From Mycoemilia scoparia (lineage: Eukaryota > Kickxellomycota > Kickxellomycetes > Kickxellales > Kickxellaceae), in the NCBI GenBank assembly GCA_027575805.1, contig JANBPU010000119.1:1-48970 (forward strand): DNA of 48,970 nt, given 5' to 3'. Each line of letters starts with the position of its first letter. Within the stretch, counting starts at the first letter, position 1. A model generated the notes under the pieces. It saw only the letters and a list, made by a program, of their open reading frames with translations. It ran no database searches and was not told the DNA's origin. The position numbers and the translations under genes were made by a program. Positions 32,868 through 44,233 of this stretch are shown piece after piece.

Positions 32868-32994
32868 TATATGGGCAATAATTTTTGAAGGGTGAATTTT
32901 GGTGACCACTGATTATAGGGGCAATCACAGTCAAGTGGATGTCCAGTTTTACTAGTAAACAAATATTCACCCTTCAAAAATTATTGCCCATATA
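32868..32994. repeat. Family A MITE-like repeat, best-preserved copy
   Basis: Terminal inverted repeats of about 30 bp match perfectly (TATATGGGCAATAATTTT, then TGAAGGGTGAAT, against its inverse at the right end). The total length is about 127 bp, with no coding capacity. The outermost TATA/TATA could include a TA target duplication. Confidence 0.9.
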
Positions 32995-33315
32995 AAGAAG
33001 TTCATTGCTGTTTATGACTATACAGATATCAGAACAAAAGTTTGAAAGTACTTGTATCTTTGAACATTCAGCATTTAATGGATTTACTTGATAAATATAT
33101 TTTTTAGAATAAATAATAACTTTAGAATTCAATTAATAGTAATATAGGTGGGGAAGAAAAAAGGTAGACAGAAGTGATAAATCTTGTCTTCTTTATTCCC
33201 CCCTCACTCCCTCACTCCCTCACTCCCTCCCTCTCACGTAAAAAAATCACCAAACTAGTTGACTAATCCTTTATTCTTTCTACTTTTGGTGGTGATATTG
33301 TTGTTTTAATTCTCG

Positions 33316-34068
33316 TTAAGCTGCAACCCTGATATCAGAGCTACGAACAAATCTACAATAATTTTGAATGATCATCATAATCCTATAAATAATCTCATCA
33401 AAACTCTTAATCAGGGTATCATACAATTCACTAGAAGTTAACATTTCTATTTCGGCAATAATGGTTGCTGTTTCACTACCACTGCCATTATCATCATCAT
33501 CATCATTGCCATTATTGTTGTTATTATCAGTGATAATAACAATATCAACAGCTTTACAATTTTCTTCTAAAGCGTGAGAAAACGCAATGGCCTGAAATTC
33601 AAAGAATTCAAAAGAACTGCGTTTGAGTTTACCCAACTGACTAATTTGTTCACGATGCCAATACCAAGTCTCCACAACATGTGGTAAATCCTGTTTTGCA
33701 CTAACTACCCTGATATTCATTCCTTTGTTGGAAATATCATCTAGTAGTTTAATTATTCGTCTTTCGGTATATCGAAATATGTCTCGACAGCATTGTATGG
33801 TTTTTAACATTAGTGTTTGGTATTCTTCAACACAAGTGTCATTTTCACCATAATTATTATTGTCATCATCATCATCATCATCATCATCGTTATTGTTGTT
33901 GTAGCTAGAGCCCATATTCTTTAACCAGTTCAGTTCATCTTTTATCACGTCATGCATAATACGAGCATCATTGGGATTTATTTGGTTATTCCTGTCGAGT
34001 GAAAAAGAACAAGCTTTATCAACAAGTTTTGTAAATATATCATAAAGGTTCTTAAAGTCACTATCCAT
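33316..34068 (-). CDS. Unrecognised 250-residue Asp/Asn-rich protein
   Basis: A single-exon frame with an ATG in good context (AAATGG). The sequence is predicted mostly helical and soluble, with two simple insertions: Asn-Asp runs at about 57-72 and 182-193. Between them are ordinary mixed-composition helices (for example CVEEYQTLMLKTIQCCRDIF and LPHVVETWYWHREQ), which argue for a real protein rather than simple sequence. No signal peptide, membrane span or known motif is evident. It is very AT-rich and is flanked on both sides by family A repeats (32868-32994 and 34436-34876). It may be a lineage-specific gene; no function can be assigned. Confidence 0.65.
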   Translation of the reverse strand: MDSDFKNLYDIFTKLVDKACSFSLDRNNQINPNDARIMHDVIKDELNWLKNMGSSYNNNNDDDDDDDDDNNNYGENDTCVEEYQTLMLKTIQCCRDIFRYTERRIIKLLDDISNKGMNIRVVSAKQDLPHVVETWYWHREQISQLGKLKRSSFEFFEFQAIAFSHALEENCKAVDIVIITDNNNNNGNDDDDDNGSGSETATIIAEIEMLTSSELYDTLIKSFDEIIYRIMMIIQNYCRFVRSSDIRVAA

Positions 34069-34435
34069 TTATTGTTTTAAAAAAATAAAAAAGTATCAAG
34101 TAACACGTTGGGGAAACCAGGAATATATGTGTGTGTGTGTGCGTGAGTGTAGGTTTATAAAGAAAATATTGCTTTTCTTATTTATATAATTGTGTTTGAG
34201 ACAATTCTTGGAATTTTCGAAATGATTAAAATCTGGAGTAATCTGACCTTGGTGGTTGACTAATAAGGCAAAAAAATGAATATATAATTTGAGTTCAACT
34301 AAATAATGAGTGAGAGAGTAAGTGAGTGAGTGAGGAATGAGTAACATCTATAATCATGGAGAGGGGGTATAAACTCCTTGAGTTAAAATACATATCAACT
34401 TACTCAATATGTGGACAAAATCTAATCCCAAATTT

Positions 34436-34490
34436 GGGTCATAATTTTTGAAGGGTATCTTTTGATGATTGGTTGGTATCCAAGGTAGTA
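34436..34490. repeat. Family A repeat, left-half fragment
   Basis: 'GGGTCATAATTTTTGAAGGGTATCTTTTGATGATTGG'-like sequence matches a left terminal repeat and adjoining core. No right end is seen before the next copy begins at 34521. Confidence 0.5.
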
Positions 34491-34520
34491 TCCTAGTAAC
34501 CTTTTAGAGGAGACTCTACC

Positions 34521-34640
34521 ATATGGGCAATAATTTTTGAAGGGTGAATTTTGGGGACCAGTAATTATAGGGGAATCACAGCCAAATGGATGTCCAGTTT
34601 TACTAGTAAACTTTCACCCTTCAAAAATTATTACCCATAT
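34521..34640. repeat. Family A MITE-like repeat, complete
   Basis: The left end ATATGGGCAATAATTTTTGA and the right end TTCAAAAATTATTACCCATA are near-perfect inverted repeats around a core shared with the 32868 copy (GGATGTCCAGTTTTACTAG). Confidence 0.9.
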
Positions 34641-34750
34641 ATATATGTGTTTGCTATCATAACGCAAAGCCAGAAGTACAAAGTTTTGATTCTATAAATT
34701 ATTTTTATTGATAAAGTCGTCTGCTTTATTGTTTAAAAAGAATGTTTACA

Positions 34751-34876
34751 TTTGGATGGCTATTTTTGAAGTGTGACCATTTGCTGATAGACCTTGATCA
34801 CTCATTTGGCTAAGATTGGCCCTATAATCGTTGGCCACCAAAAGGTTAGTACCCTTCAAAAATAATTGCCCATGTA
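34751..34876. repeat. Family A MITE-like repeat, diverged
   Basis: The left end is 'TTTGGATGGCTATTTTTGAAG' and the right end is 'CCCTTCAAAAATAATTGCCCATG'-like. The core carries 'GGCTAAGATTGGCCCTATAA' and 'CCACCAAAAGG'. It is followed by a (TA)n run. Confidence 0.75.
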
Positions 34877-35371
34877 TATATATATATATATATATTTGAC
34901 CCATTGGTAATAATGTAATTTTACAAAATAAATATAAAATAAAATAAAAAACAAGTAAATAAAATTTATAGACTTGGATGATTGTTTGAGACAATGTTAT
35001 GTTTATATATGTGTGTATGTATGTGTTTGTTTGTTTGTGTATGAGAGACGGAAAGGTTTAGTTAGGGAGAGACTAAAATAACACGAAAAATAAAGAAGCT
35101 GAGAGAAACAAAAAGAAGGAGGCGGTGGTGGAGGTGGAGAAGATAGGGAACGAAGATGTCAGGAAACAAGGGATGGCGCGGTGGTAAACAAAAAAAGGGG
35201 CTTATAAACATGGCCACAACTATTAAAACAAAATTATGCTTGAGAGGTAGGAAGGAGGGTGAGAGAAAGAGGAGGAGGAGGAGAGAAATTAGGCGGAATG
35301 AGAAGAGGAAGAAAAAGAAAAAGCAGCAACAGAGTGCAGTGATATAACCACAGACTGCCTACCAAGCTTTT

Positions 35372-38014
35372 TTATTGAAGTTTGATTGAGTTATTCAATG
35401 CATCAAGTTGTCGCCGATCTTCAGAATATTTAAAGTTGTGATGCCGATGATTATGGTGGTGATGACTAAATGTGGCTGATGTGGCGGATTTGGGTGGTGG
35501 AAGCAGACCAGACGCTGGAACAATAGCAGGTAAAGAACCAGTACCAGTTGAAGTTGAAGGTCTGGGACGAGAGATAGAGGAAGGGTAATAATTGCTAGCA
35601 CCACTAACAATACCAGTGCTAGTACTACTACTTCTGCTATTATCCCCATTCCCACTACTAAATGGGTTATGTTGATTATTCAAATTATGTGTCGAAGAAC
35701 TGGAATAGCAGGGTGCAGTGTTTGGGGTTGTTGGATGACTATCATTTCGGTATTGACTAAATGAATGTTTGTGATGAATATGGTCGCGATGATGGTATGA
35801 TGAGCCAGATGCAGTTCTTTGAACATATTCGACTGAGTCTGTTGGATGTTGAGCTCTAGCCACATATCGATCTTCTTCATCTGCTGTTGCTGCTGCTCCT
35901 CCTCCCGTACCCGATGACAGCAATGGACGGCTTGTTTGGATACTTGGTGGTAAAATAATGGGCCTTCTACTATTACCAGGACCATCATCAGTGTACCTTT
36001 GGAATGTATGGGAGGATGACACTGGAGCTGACGATGATGGTTCTACACCAAAATCTCCATCGCTTACTCTACTAATCCTTTCAATGCCAGAACCAGTCAC
36101 AGCGTCTGCATCATATTCTCCAGCTCTAGTCGTTGCCGTGGTTGCTGTTGTTGTGGCGGTGGTGGTTGTAAGTTGAGTAATCGAAAGGTTAGGATAATGA
36201 CGAGCTGTACCGCTACTATTGGTATTATTTGAGCTACTAGGAGTAGTTGTAGTAGTGTAGTGACTATTTTCATTATCATCATTTCCCATCAAATATGACA
36301 TTGATGTTGGACGATGATGGTGGTCGCTACTGGCTGCACCTCCTAATAGTGAGCTACAACTTGGAAGATTCCTCCCATTATCGCTTCCAGTTTCTGTTGA
36401 ATGGCTTTGTTGTGGCTGTGAGGAAAATGATGTGATGAAAGATGGTGCGGTTTGCGGAGTTGGTGAATGCTGAGAATAATTGCGGCCATGATGTGGCGAG
36501 TTGACAGACAATCGGGGCAAGGACGTTTTTGAGTGATGTGACAGTGGAGGCTGGTGATGGGCCGAAGGTGGTGATATGTATTGAGATGAAGACACTCTAA
36601 TGGATGGCAAACGGGGCGGAGGTTGTTGTTGTTGTTGTTGTGGACCAGTTGGAGAAGTTTTGGCTGGACTATTATAATAAGATGGTGCCCCGTGGCGAGA
36701 ATAGTCTAAATAGCCACTTTTAGTGCTACTACCGCTGCCAGCTACGCCATAATAGACGGATGCCGATGTTGGTGGAGGCGGAGGTCCAGCAACGTCTTTT
36801 GACGGAATATAACTTCCACCTCGATGCTGTTTCTGCCTTCTTAACATACTCGTCTCTTGGGGGGAGGATGGGGATTCTCCCACCCATCCATCTCTGCTTC
36901 TTTTACGTGGTACCATTGGGGAGGGCGATGGTACAGGGGACGGCCCATACTGGTAATGGCATGGCTGTCCAGTATTGGCAGATGCTAATGGATATGGAAT
37001 AGGCGAGTGACGAGCCATAGTTGTTGTGCTTGTTGTTATTATCACATCGCCATTGCCGCTAGTGTGGCTATTGATATGTGGCGTTGCAGCAGACGAAGAG
37101 CCAAAAGCGGACTGATTGTCTTTGGCTGTGGATGGGGAATGGTATGGTCGCTGGTGTGGCTGAGTATGATGAGAGTGATGGTGATGGTATGTCTGTTGTG
37201 CTGGCTGTCTTTGGTGATGGTAGTGAGTTGGAGAAGCAGAATCATTTTTATTAGTAGTAGTAGTAGAGCCAGAATTTAATCCATATGATGCAACGTGACT
37301 AGGCGAGTTAGTACCACTAGCTGATCCATTTTCCTGATTGACCTCGGGGTACATATTTGGTGGAATTGTTATGTGCTTAAGCTCAGGATCTGTCGAAGGA
37401 GTTGGCAGATGAGTCTTGCCAATATCTTCCTTATAGTAATAGGCGATCAAGTGAAGTTTGCGCCCATCAGTAGTGGTAACGGATAGTGCCTTTTTTAGGA
37501 TACCATTATCCTTAGCACAGCCCTGCTGAACTTGATGTGTTGTCGTTGTCGTTGTTGTTGTTGTGGCTGTGCCAGAACCGTGGCGGGATAATGAGGCTTG
37601 GCCATACCGTGGCATGTAGGCCGAGGGCGATGATCCCTGGCCAGAACTCATACCACCAGCACCACCATACATGTGTGGATCGCCACCGTTTGCGGAGTTT
37701 TGGGAATAAGAAATCATGTTGTTGGGGTGGATAGTGGGACGAACCGTGGCACGTCTCCGCCCCTCCCATTCATAGTATGTCAAGAAGCAGCCCTGTACTC
37801 GTGATGGAGACCACGATCTCCCATCTGTCCATCGTTTCATCCCAGATTGCTCTTCATCCCACACAAACACGGAGCCAGAACGAATAGCCATCCTCTCAGT
37901 ATCGCTGAGTCTTCGCTGTACCTGGCGTTTGAGTCCTAGTCGGCATGCTTCGAACAGGATTAAAACGTCGTTGCTGTTCTCTACAAAGCCATAATATGTT
38001 TCCATCGACGACAT
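35372..38014 (-). CDS. Gti1/Pac2 (WOPR) family transcriptional regulator
   Basis: A DNA-binding regulator of the WOR1/RYP1/GTI1/PAC2 family, which controls morphogenesis, dimorphism or nutrient and sexual responses in other fungi. It is single-exon, 880 residues. The first WOPR half spans about 5-86: TYYGFVENSNDVLILFEACR, then RRLSDTERMAIRSGSVFVWD, then MKRWTDGRSWSPSRVQG. The second half spans about 171-201: ILKKALSVTTTDGRKLHLIA, then YYYKED. They are separated by a Ser/Gly/Thr-rich linker of about 85 residues, consistent with the two-lobed WOPR fold. The rest is low-complexity Ser/Thr/His/Gln/Pro sequence with poly-Thr, poly-Gln and poly-His, typical of the disordered tail of these proteins. 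The ATG context includes a second in-frame Met at residue 4. A (TA)n run lies just upstream at 38040-38068. Confidence 0.95.
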   Translation of the reverse strand: MSSMETYYGFVENSNDVLILFEACRLGLKRQVQRRLSDTERMAIRSGSVFVWDEEQSGMKRWTDGRSWSPSRVQGCFLTYYEWEGRRRATVRPTIHPNNMISYSQNSANGGDPHMYGGAGGMSSGQGSSPSAYMPRYGQASLSRHGSGTATTTTTTTTTHQVQQGCAKDNGILKKALSVTTTDGRKLHLIAYYYKEDIGKTHLPTPSTDPELKHITIPPNMYPEVNQENGSASGTNSPSHVASYGLNSGSTTTTNKNDSASPTHYHHQRQPAQQTYHHHHSHHTQPHQRPYHSPSTAKDNQSAFGSSSAATPHINSHTSGNGDVIITTSTTTMARHSPIPYPLASANTGQPCHYQYGPSPVPSPSPMVPRKRSRDGWVGESPSSPQETSMLRRQKQHRGGSYIPSKDVAGPPPPPTSASVYYGVAGSGSSTKSGYLDYSRHGAPSYYNSPAKTSPTGPQQQQQQPPPRLPSIRVSSSQYISPPSAHHQPPLSHHSKTSLPRLSVNSPHHGRNYSQHSPTPQTAPSFITSFSSQPQQSHSTETGSDNGRNLPSCSSLLGGAASSDHHHRPTSMSYLMGNDDNENSHYTTTTTPSSSNNTNSSGTARHYPNLSITQLTTTTATTTATTATTRAGEYDADAVTGSGIERISRVSDGDFGVEPSSSAPVSSSHTFQRYTDDGPGNSRRPIILPPSIQTSRPLLSSGTGGGAAATADEEDRYVARAQHPTDSVEYVQRTASGSSYHHRDHIHHKHSFSQYRNDSHPTTPNTAPCYSSSSTHNLNNQHNPFSSGNGDNSRSSSTSTGIVSGASNYYPSSISRPRPSTSTGTGSLPAIVPASGLLPPPKSATSATFSHHHHNHRHHNFKYSEDRRQLDALNNSIKLQ

Positions 38015-38041
38015 GTTTGCTTAGTACTTGTGGATATGGCG

Positions 38042-38073
<32 letters not shown>

Positions 38074-40981
38074 CGGTGCGCAAGAAACGAAGGGTAGAAA
38101 AAGACAAAGTCTAGAATCTGATGTTTGTTGGGCCGGGCCGAATTGGCGAAAGATAAGGGGGATTGATTAGTAAAAGTTAAAAGGTAGGCGCGCACAAGGA
38201 TTCAAATGAATCAGTATATAAATAAAAAAGAAAAGCGGATAGAGATTTGTGTAGTACTGGTTAGCACGAAGGGACCAGAACGAATATGTGTTGTATATAT
38301 GAGGCCGCAACAACAGCTAGCTACGCTACACAAAATGGGGAAGATGGAGGAGAATAGGCCAAATTTGAAGGGAAATATGATACAAGCCTGGGTCGGCTTT
38401 GTATATATAAAGTCAATAGGTGGGGTGGGTGGTAGTAGGGATGATGTTGAGAAAATAGAGAGAAAGGAGAGGGAGGGGTCGTGGTGGTAGTTAGCTGGAC
38501 GAAACACAATAAGAGTCACAGTCCAAAGTCTAAAGCAACATATATACAATTGTGTACACAGTTGGACAGAACGAAATGGAGTAGCATCGATATGGTAATG
38601 AATGAGATTTGGCCAGAGAGCATAGGGGAGTTGCAAGAATATATGTACAGCAACAATCCAGTTAAAGTTTGTATAGATTAGTCGTCGTTGGTTTGTGTGG
38701 TGGTAACAACCCGTTGGTTGGTTCGTTGGTTTTGCATATGGAAAGCATTGATGTTTCGATAGGCAAGTCAGGACACAATAGACACAAGAAATAGACGAGG
38801 AATAGCACGAGGCCAACGGAGGAATGTAAACATATGAGAATTGTTTATATGGGCAGGTTGGGCGCCCAGATGGGGGTGAAGAAGAAAGGATTTTCAAGGC
38901 AGGGATCGTCATAAACATATTGTCATTGATAACCAAATTTAGAGGTTGAGGTTGTGGTGGCAGAAAAGGACGGACCATAGCCATTGGGTAGCGTGGATGG
39001 GTCAAGGATAGACAATAGCCAATATGGTTCCAGAGATGTGATGAGAAGACGAAGATTATTTGGTATAGCCACATAAACCACACACCATGACCAGAATAGG
39101 ATATGCCAGATTTCCGAGAGTAAGAGAGCGAGCGAGGGAGAGACGGAGGTTTGCAAGCACAGGAACACACATAGTCCCATATGGGGAATAGACAATAGCC
39201 CGGGTCCATTGTTTTGGGTTGATAATATAAAGAGTGTGTATCCAGACGGCACATACAGGGGCAGAGAGACCAAAGCCAAATATACAACATAAACCCGCCG
39301 TAGCCATATCGGAAAAGACATATATTGGTTCGCCAGAGAGAGAGTGAGAGATCCCATGTACAAATATGAGTATGTGTTGGAGATGCAGACGCAGAGTTGA
39401 GGAGAGCAGTCAATTTTTAATGAGCCAAGAGATTTTGCGCCAATAGAATCATCATAGACATAGCCGATGCACACACATTCATATAAAAATAAGGAGAATA
39501 AAGGTTGGTTGAAATTAGTTTATGTTGAACAGGAGTCGCACAGCAATATCCTGGCGGGCACCATGATGGGCTGCAGCTCTATTGCAGAGTATCCAAAATA
39601 CAGGCTTGGTACTCATGAGAATAGTAATAATATTAACTTACCCAGTGATGGTTCACACACGCGTGCGTAACGATGACAAGATTCTGGCAAGAGGAGTACA
39701 CGACGATTGAACAGAAAGAAAACAGGAGGTCAAGAGCAAACAAGCCACTTTATAAACACTAGTCGAGGTTGTAGGAGTGGCACAGTGTCAGCCTAATGGT
39801 AATAGTAATGCTCTTAGAGGATTTGTATGTGCGCGTATGGTGGCAGTCTCAACAAAGTCTAAAAATGTAGAAACAAATATGCAGTTAATAAATAATAATG
39901 TATTAATATACATTGGAAATTTCCAAATATTTTTATTTTTGTTATTGTGCCGTGCTGTGTTGTGCTGTGTGTTGCATAGTGTTGCTTTTCGCTTTGTAGT
40001 TGTGTCTTTACGAACCACAAAACTTTGAATTATTTAGAGCCAAGAATATTCATAAATGCACATAATAAATGGGCAAAGTCATGATGAAGAGGGTTCAAAG
40101 AGCATTCCATGATTTAGTTGAGTATAATCAGAATACATGGCTGGCTTTAATTCCGACATAACAACAATAATAATATTGGCACAGCGGCAAAAAAAACAGC
40201 AGCGCGACACACCACACAAACAATAATATTGTTTGAGACCGCGGCAAATATGGTAAGATAAAAACTTACCTTTTGGGTATATTGTTGTGGTAGTAGCTTT
40301 ATACAATCAAGCACACAAGCAGAAACAGTACGTGGGTGCCAAGAAAAAATATGTCGAGTTGTAGCGAGATTATTTGAAATGTGGCTTAGATCACTTTGTA
40401 GTAATAAACCCGAGTGGTTGTTAATCCGTTGTATATATATATATATATATGTGTGTGTGTTTGTGTACGTGTGTGGCTAAAGTAAGTTGTTGGATCTCAC
40501 GCAAGAATCTGTATATGTGATAGCAAAACTATGACAGCGAGTGACGAAGAGAGAGAGAGAGAGAGAGACGCGACAACCAGAACAACAGAGGCAACGGTAA
40601 CAGAGTTGGCGGTCTGAATAATTTTGGATAGAAATAAAAAATTACGGAAATAAAATCAAAATCCCAAAGATCGAATATATATATATATATATATATGTAT
40701 GCGGATGTTTGTGTGAGTGGGATTGAAATAACAAATGCGTTTTTTTGAGAGTCTGAAATTTAAAACTAGCTATTAGTAATAAACAATTCAGTTACAATAA
40801 GATGTCAGTGGTGGATATTAATTGAGTGAGAGAGAATCAGGGAATAATATTAGTGATTTAGAAAAAGAAAAAGTGGCCAACATGCATAAGTATATATATA
40901 CATATACGCATGGTAGAGAGGAATTCTCACATCCCGAATAAATCCACAATTAATGGCAGCAACAGCGGCAGGGACTGCAGC

Positions 40982-41016
<35 letters not shown>

Positions 41017-42200
41017 CAATAATAATGGATAAATCGCCAAAATGGCAGAGATACAGAGATACAGAGATAAAGAAATAAAGAAAGAAAATAAGGCAAGATG
41101 TGTATGTAGTAGTGGTAGTAGCAACGTGATCTTGGAATAAAGAATTACCTGCAGAAAAAGGGATCTAATAAGCCGCACGAGAAAGGGTCGATGCAATTAC
41201 AGCGACAGCAACGGCAGCAGCAGTAGTAAAACACACGCACAGACGAAAAAGAAGCTGAATAATAGCGATAATAGCACAACACAGCAAGGAGAACGACAAT
41301 GAGGAATAAAGAAAGATTGTTAGATGTGCGTATGTTGCTGTAGAGTGTTTGGCAAATGGATGGATGGATGGATGTATGGTTCTATTGGTGGTATGTATCG
41401 ATATTATTGCAATGACAAAAGTCCAATGGCAAATGTGATTTGGTATAGGGAGTGATTCAGGAAAGGTAAAGTGGTTAGCTGGATGGATATGTTTCTCAAT
41501 AGTCAGATGATAATAGTAATGGCGATAATGATTGCAATGTTATAAAGACGAGATGAATATGAATAAAATGGCAATCTAAATGAGGCGCTGGGTATTATTT
41601 GTTGGGCAGTAGTGGAAATAAATAATTGAAATAAGAAAGGAAGGGTATATAGAATAGCAAGTAGGATAAGGAGGATCTTGTCAACAATAACAACAACAGC
41701 GGCAATGGTTTAAGGCAGTTAAGAACAAGAATGTAATAAACAAAAGTCTCGACGATATACGTACCTTTCCAAGTCTGTGAATCAGTGAGAGCACAAGCAA
41801 AGGTTTAAATAGCAAAGTTTGGAAAGTAAAGACCTAGAATCAAGTAGTGGCTAGTAATCAAATAAGAACAAGATGTAGAAGATGAAAAAGCCAGCAGCAT
41901 GGGAATTTGTTAAAAAGGAAATGAGAAGGGCAGTTTTTAAGGTCTAGAATAAGACAACAATAACACCAGCAGAAGAAATAAAATTATGACAAGAGTTAAA
42001 AATAAAGACAGGGAGCAACAGCCACGGGTGGTGGTTTGAAACGCGCAGGCTCCTTTAAATGGCAAACAGCTATAAATCAGCTATCAAACTAAACAGAGTG
42101 AGGGGAGAGAGAGAGAGAGAGAAGGGTTGTTATTAGTATTGCTACTACTGCTTGGCTGTTTGTCTCTCAACCAAAGTCCTTCTCAACACTGAGTATGAGG
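38015..42200 (-). promoter_or_regulatory. Long upstream region of the WOPR gene, probable spliced leader
   Basis: The plus strand is persistently purine-rich here, so the minus strand (sense for WOPR) is pyrimidine-rich and poor in stop codons. This explains the 400-codon frame at 38211-39413, which has biased composition and no domain. Several good 5' splice sites occur on the minus strand: GTAAGT at 39636-39641 and 40264-40269, GTAATT near 41143-41148, and GTACGT near 41758-41763. I read this as a long, possibly intron-containing 5' leader or promoter, not as protein-coding. Microsatellites include (TA)n at 38040-38068, 40432-40450 and 40675-40696, and (CAT)n at 40982-41016. This is an inference. 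Confidence 0.45.
40982..41016. repeat. (CAT)n microsatellite
   Basis: About eleven uninterrupted CAT triplets. Confidence 0.9.
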
Positions 42201-44137
42201 CGGGCTAAATGAGAAAAACTGGGGTCGAGGCACCACTGCTACAGGCCGTACAGGTATAGAGAAAAGGTCAGTCAATGTGACACATATGCCCACAGCCGCT
42301 GCTGCTCCCAAAAGAACAAGAGATAACCAGCCAAGACGTGTATCCCCAGAGGGTGCACGTTTAAAGCTTTAGCGCACAGAGAATGCAAGACAGGGAACCC
42401 AGGCATGATTGATTCAATAAGATATGGCCTTGATGCATTGTTACAAGTAAGCAACAGCTCTTGCAGCTGCTGCATCAGTACCAACAATAACAGCACTGTG
42501 GAGAATATTAACAACAACGGCGACAGGGCATGGGATGTGTGGCGGGTGATGGAGATAGTGGTTTGAACCCTGTCCTTCTCGGGAGGGGGAAGGAGATCAA
42601 AACAGGTTATTCGCCAAGGGGTGGTGATTGTGACCACTCTAACCCGCATCCCTCATGCATCTGCAGCAAAACAAACCATAGCACATACAAATGATGGATC
42701 TCTCAACCTCCTCTCTCCCGCCCCTTATGATGCAGAAATGTGAGATAGCGCGCGCTGCATAAACAACGAGCCCACCTGCCACTGCTACCACCACTAATCT
42801 TTGTCAAACAGAGAAAACTCGGCCACAAAGCTTGCATCTCTCCGGCCTGTGAGTGACATTTGCTGTCAGAATTTGCATAATAATGTGACAGAATTGTGCT
42901 GTTTTCCTCTGTCTCTCTCTGTTTGAAACGATAACATGATGGCCTGCCTGCTCAGGGCGAATGAGAGCAAGATACGTTACATTGCAAAAAAGCAAGACGA
43001 TCTGGGAACACTTGACTTGGTGCTATATTTTAACAAGACACTCTTTTGCTCTCTCTCTCTCTCTCAGTCCAACCCTCTATCCAGCTTATAGCTCCTAATA
43101 ATTGTGGCGCTGATGCATTTTGTTCCTTTTTATGTAACACCGTCTCATTCCCTCTCTGTCTGGTCCACATACTTCTAAACCAACTAAACTCAAGATCCTA
43201 CTATCGTTTGCCTGAACATATGAGTGTGTATCTTTGTATATTATTGTTCCAGTCACTATGTGAATTATCAGGAACCTTTTATTATTATTATAATTATTGT
43301 TATTATTATTATTATCACTAGTACTACTACCAAAATTATGATGATTACTTCTTTTCATATCCACGACAACAATATCCATATTATATCCAGCTGCCGTTTA
43401 ACTACTGCTTTTCCCTTCATGTTGACCCTTAACCATTACTTTCTTCTTTGTGTACACATTCATTGATTCATGCAGCCATGTATTTGCATACCATATAGAT
43501 TCTAATGAAAACAACACTGCAGCGACAAATGGGCGGTGATACACCAATGCTTAGGATGTCTGAGCGTCATAATGCCGCGCCACCTCATCCTCATCTCCAT
43601 CTTCCTTCTCCTGTATCCCAAAATAAACAAAAGAGATGCTCTTGCCATGATTGCTGTATCCCATTCAGTACGGTCTGTACAAACATATCTACACATATTT
43701 GCATATGGCCCATAAAAGCTGTTTCTTTAATAAAGTGTTTATATATTTTTATTTAAAAACAAGCTTATTGTATACACATTTATATTGAATTGAGGTAAAA
43801 CAAATATACAAAACATACTCTACTTGCAGCCACCACTTTTTATTTTATTCTTAATTATTATTTTCTGAGTTTTATTTTTCAAATTACAGTTATAGTGTTT
43901 ATGCATAAACATACTCGGTTCAATTATAATTCCAAATCCAAAATACTTTCTCTCTCTCTCTCTCTCTCTCTTTCTTATATTTCTTTATTTCAATCTTGGC
44001 TTTACTAGAATTTAAGAACCAACAGTATATATTTCAAGTCCTAACATTTACCTACATACATATATATTTAGTATTACTAGTTATCAAAGTTTGCCAAATA
44101 GTTTAATCACGCTTGAGTTTGAATGTTGTATGGTCGA
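42201..44137. other. Spacer; no confident gene
   Basis: A minus-strand ATG frame at 42272-42649 (125 codons, one hydrophobic segment) lies in a somewhat GC-richer patch but has no motif. A minus frame ending near 42804 includes a half zinc finger (CKLCGRVFS) directly before a stop. Right of about 43040 the plus strand becomes pyrimidine-rich, with (CT)n and (ATT)n runs, including (TC)n at about 43950-43972. I see no consistent exon chain. Confidence 0.35.
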
Positions 44138-44233
44138 TAGAAATGGATCCCCATTAGATTTTGGACCAAACATAGGCCACTTCATATGCAACTCCTGGGG
44201 ACCCACCATTTTTGTCTAAGGTCTTGTGAACTT
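44138..44233 (+). repeat. Family B dispersed repeat
   Basis: 'GAAATGGATCCCCATTAGAT', then TTTTGGACCAAACATAGGCC, ATATGCAACTCCTGGGGACC, CACCATTTTTGTCTAAGG and TCTTGTGAA. It matches the 46040 copy closely. Confidence 0.8.

Larger units (their letters stand above)
34069..35371. other. Repeat-rich spacer between the Asp/Asn-rich gene and the WOPR gene
   Basis: Dominated by three family A copies (34436-34490, 34521-34640, 34751-34876), then purine-rich sequence (about 35040-35335) leading into the 3' end of the WOPR gene. The 63-codon Lys/Arg-rich frame at 35156-35347 is an artefact of the purine run. Confidence 0.5.

Noticed and set aside
38211..39413. A 400-codon open frame on the minus strand upstream of the WOPR gene
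   Set aside because: The strand is pyrimidine-rich, which removes stop codons. The translation is Ser/Pro/Leu/Cys/Tyr-biased with no domain, and a second frame (38923-39474) is open over the same sequence.
42553..42565. tRNA B-box-like GGTTCAAACC on the minus strand
   Set aside because: No A box or acceptor-stem complementarity was found at the right distance. No tRNA could be supported anywhere in the window.
42804..42995. Half zinc finger (RCKLCGRVFS) at the end of a minus-strand frame
   Set aside because: The stop follows immediately, the His ligands are absent and no donor site allows a continuation.
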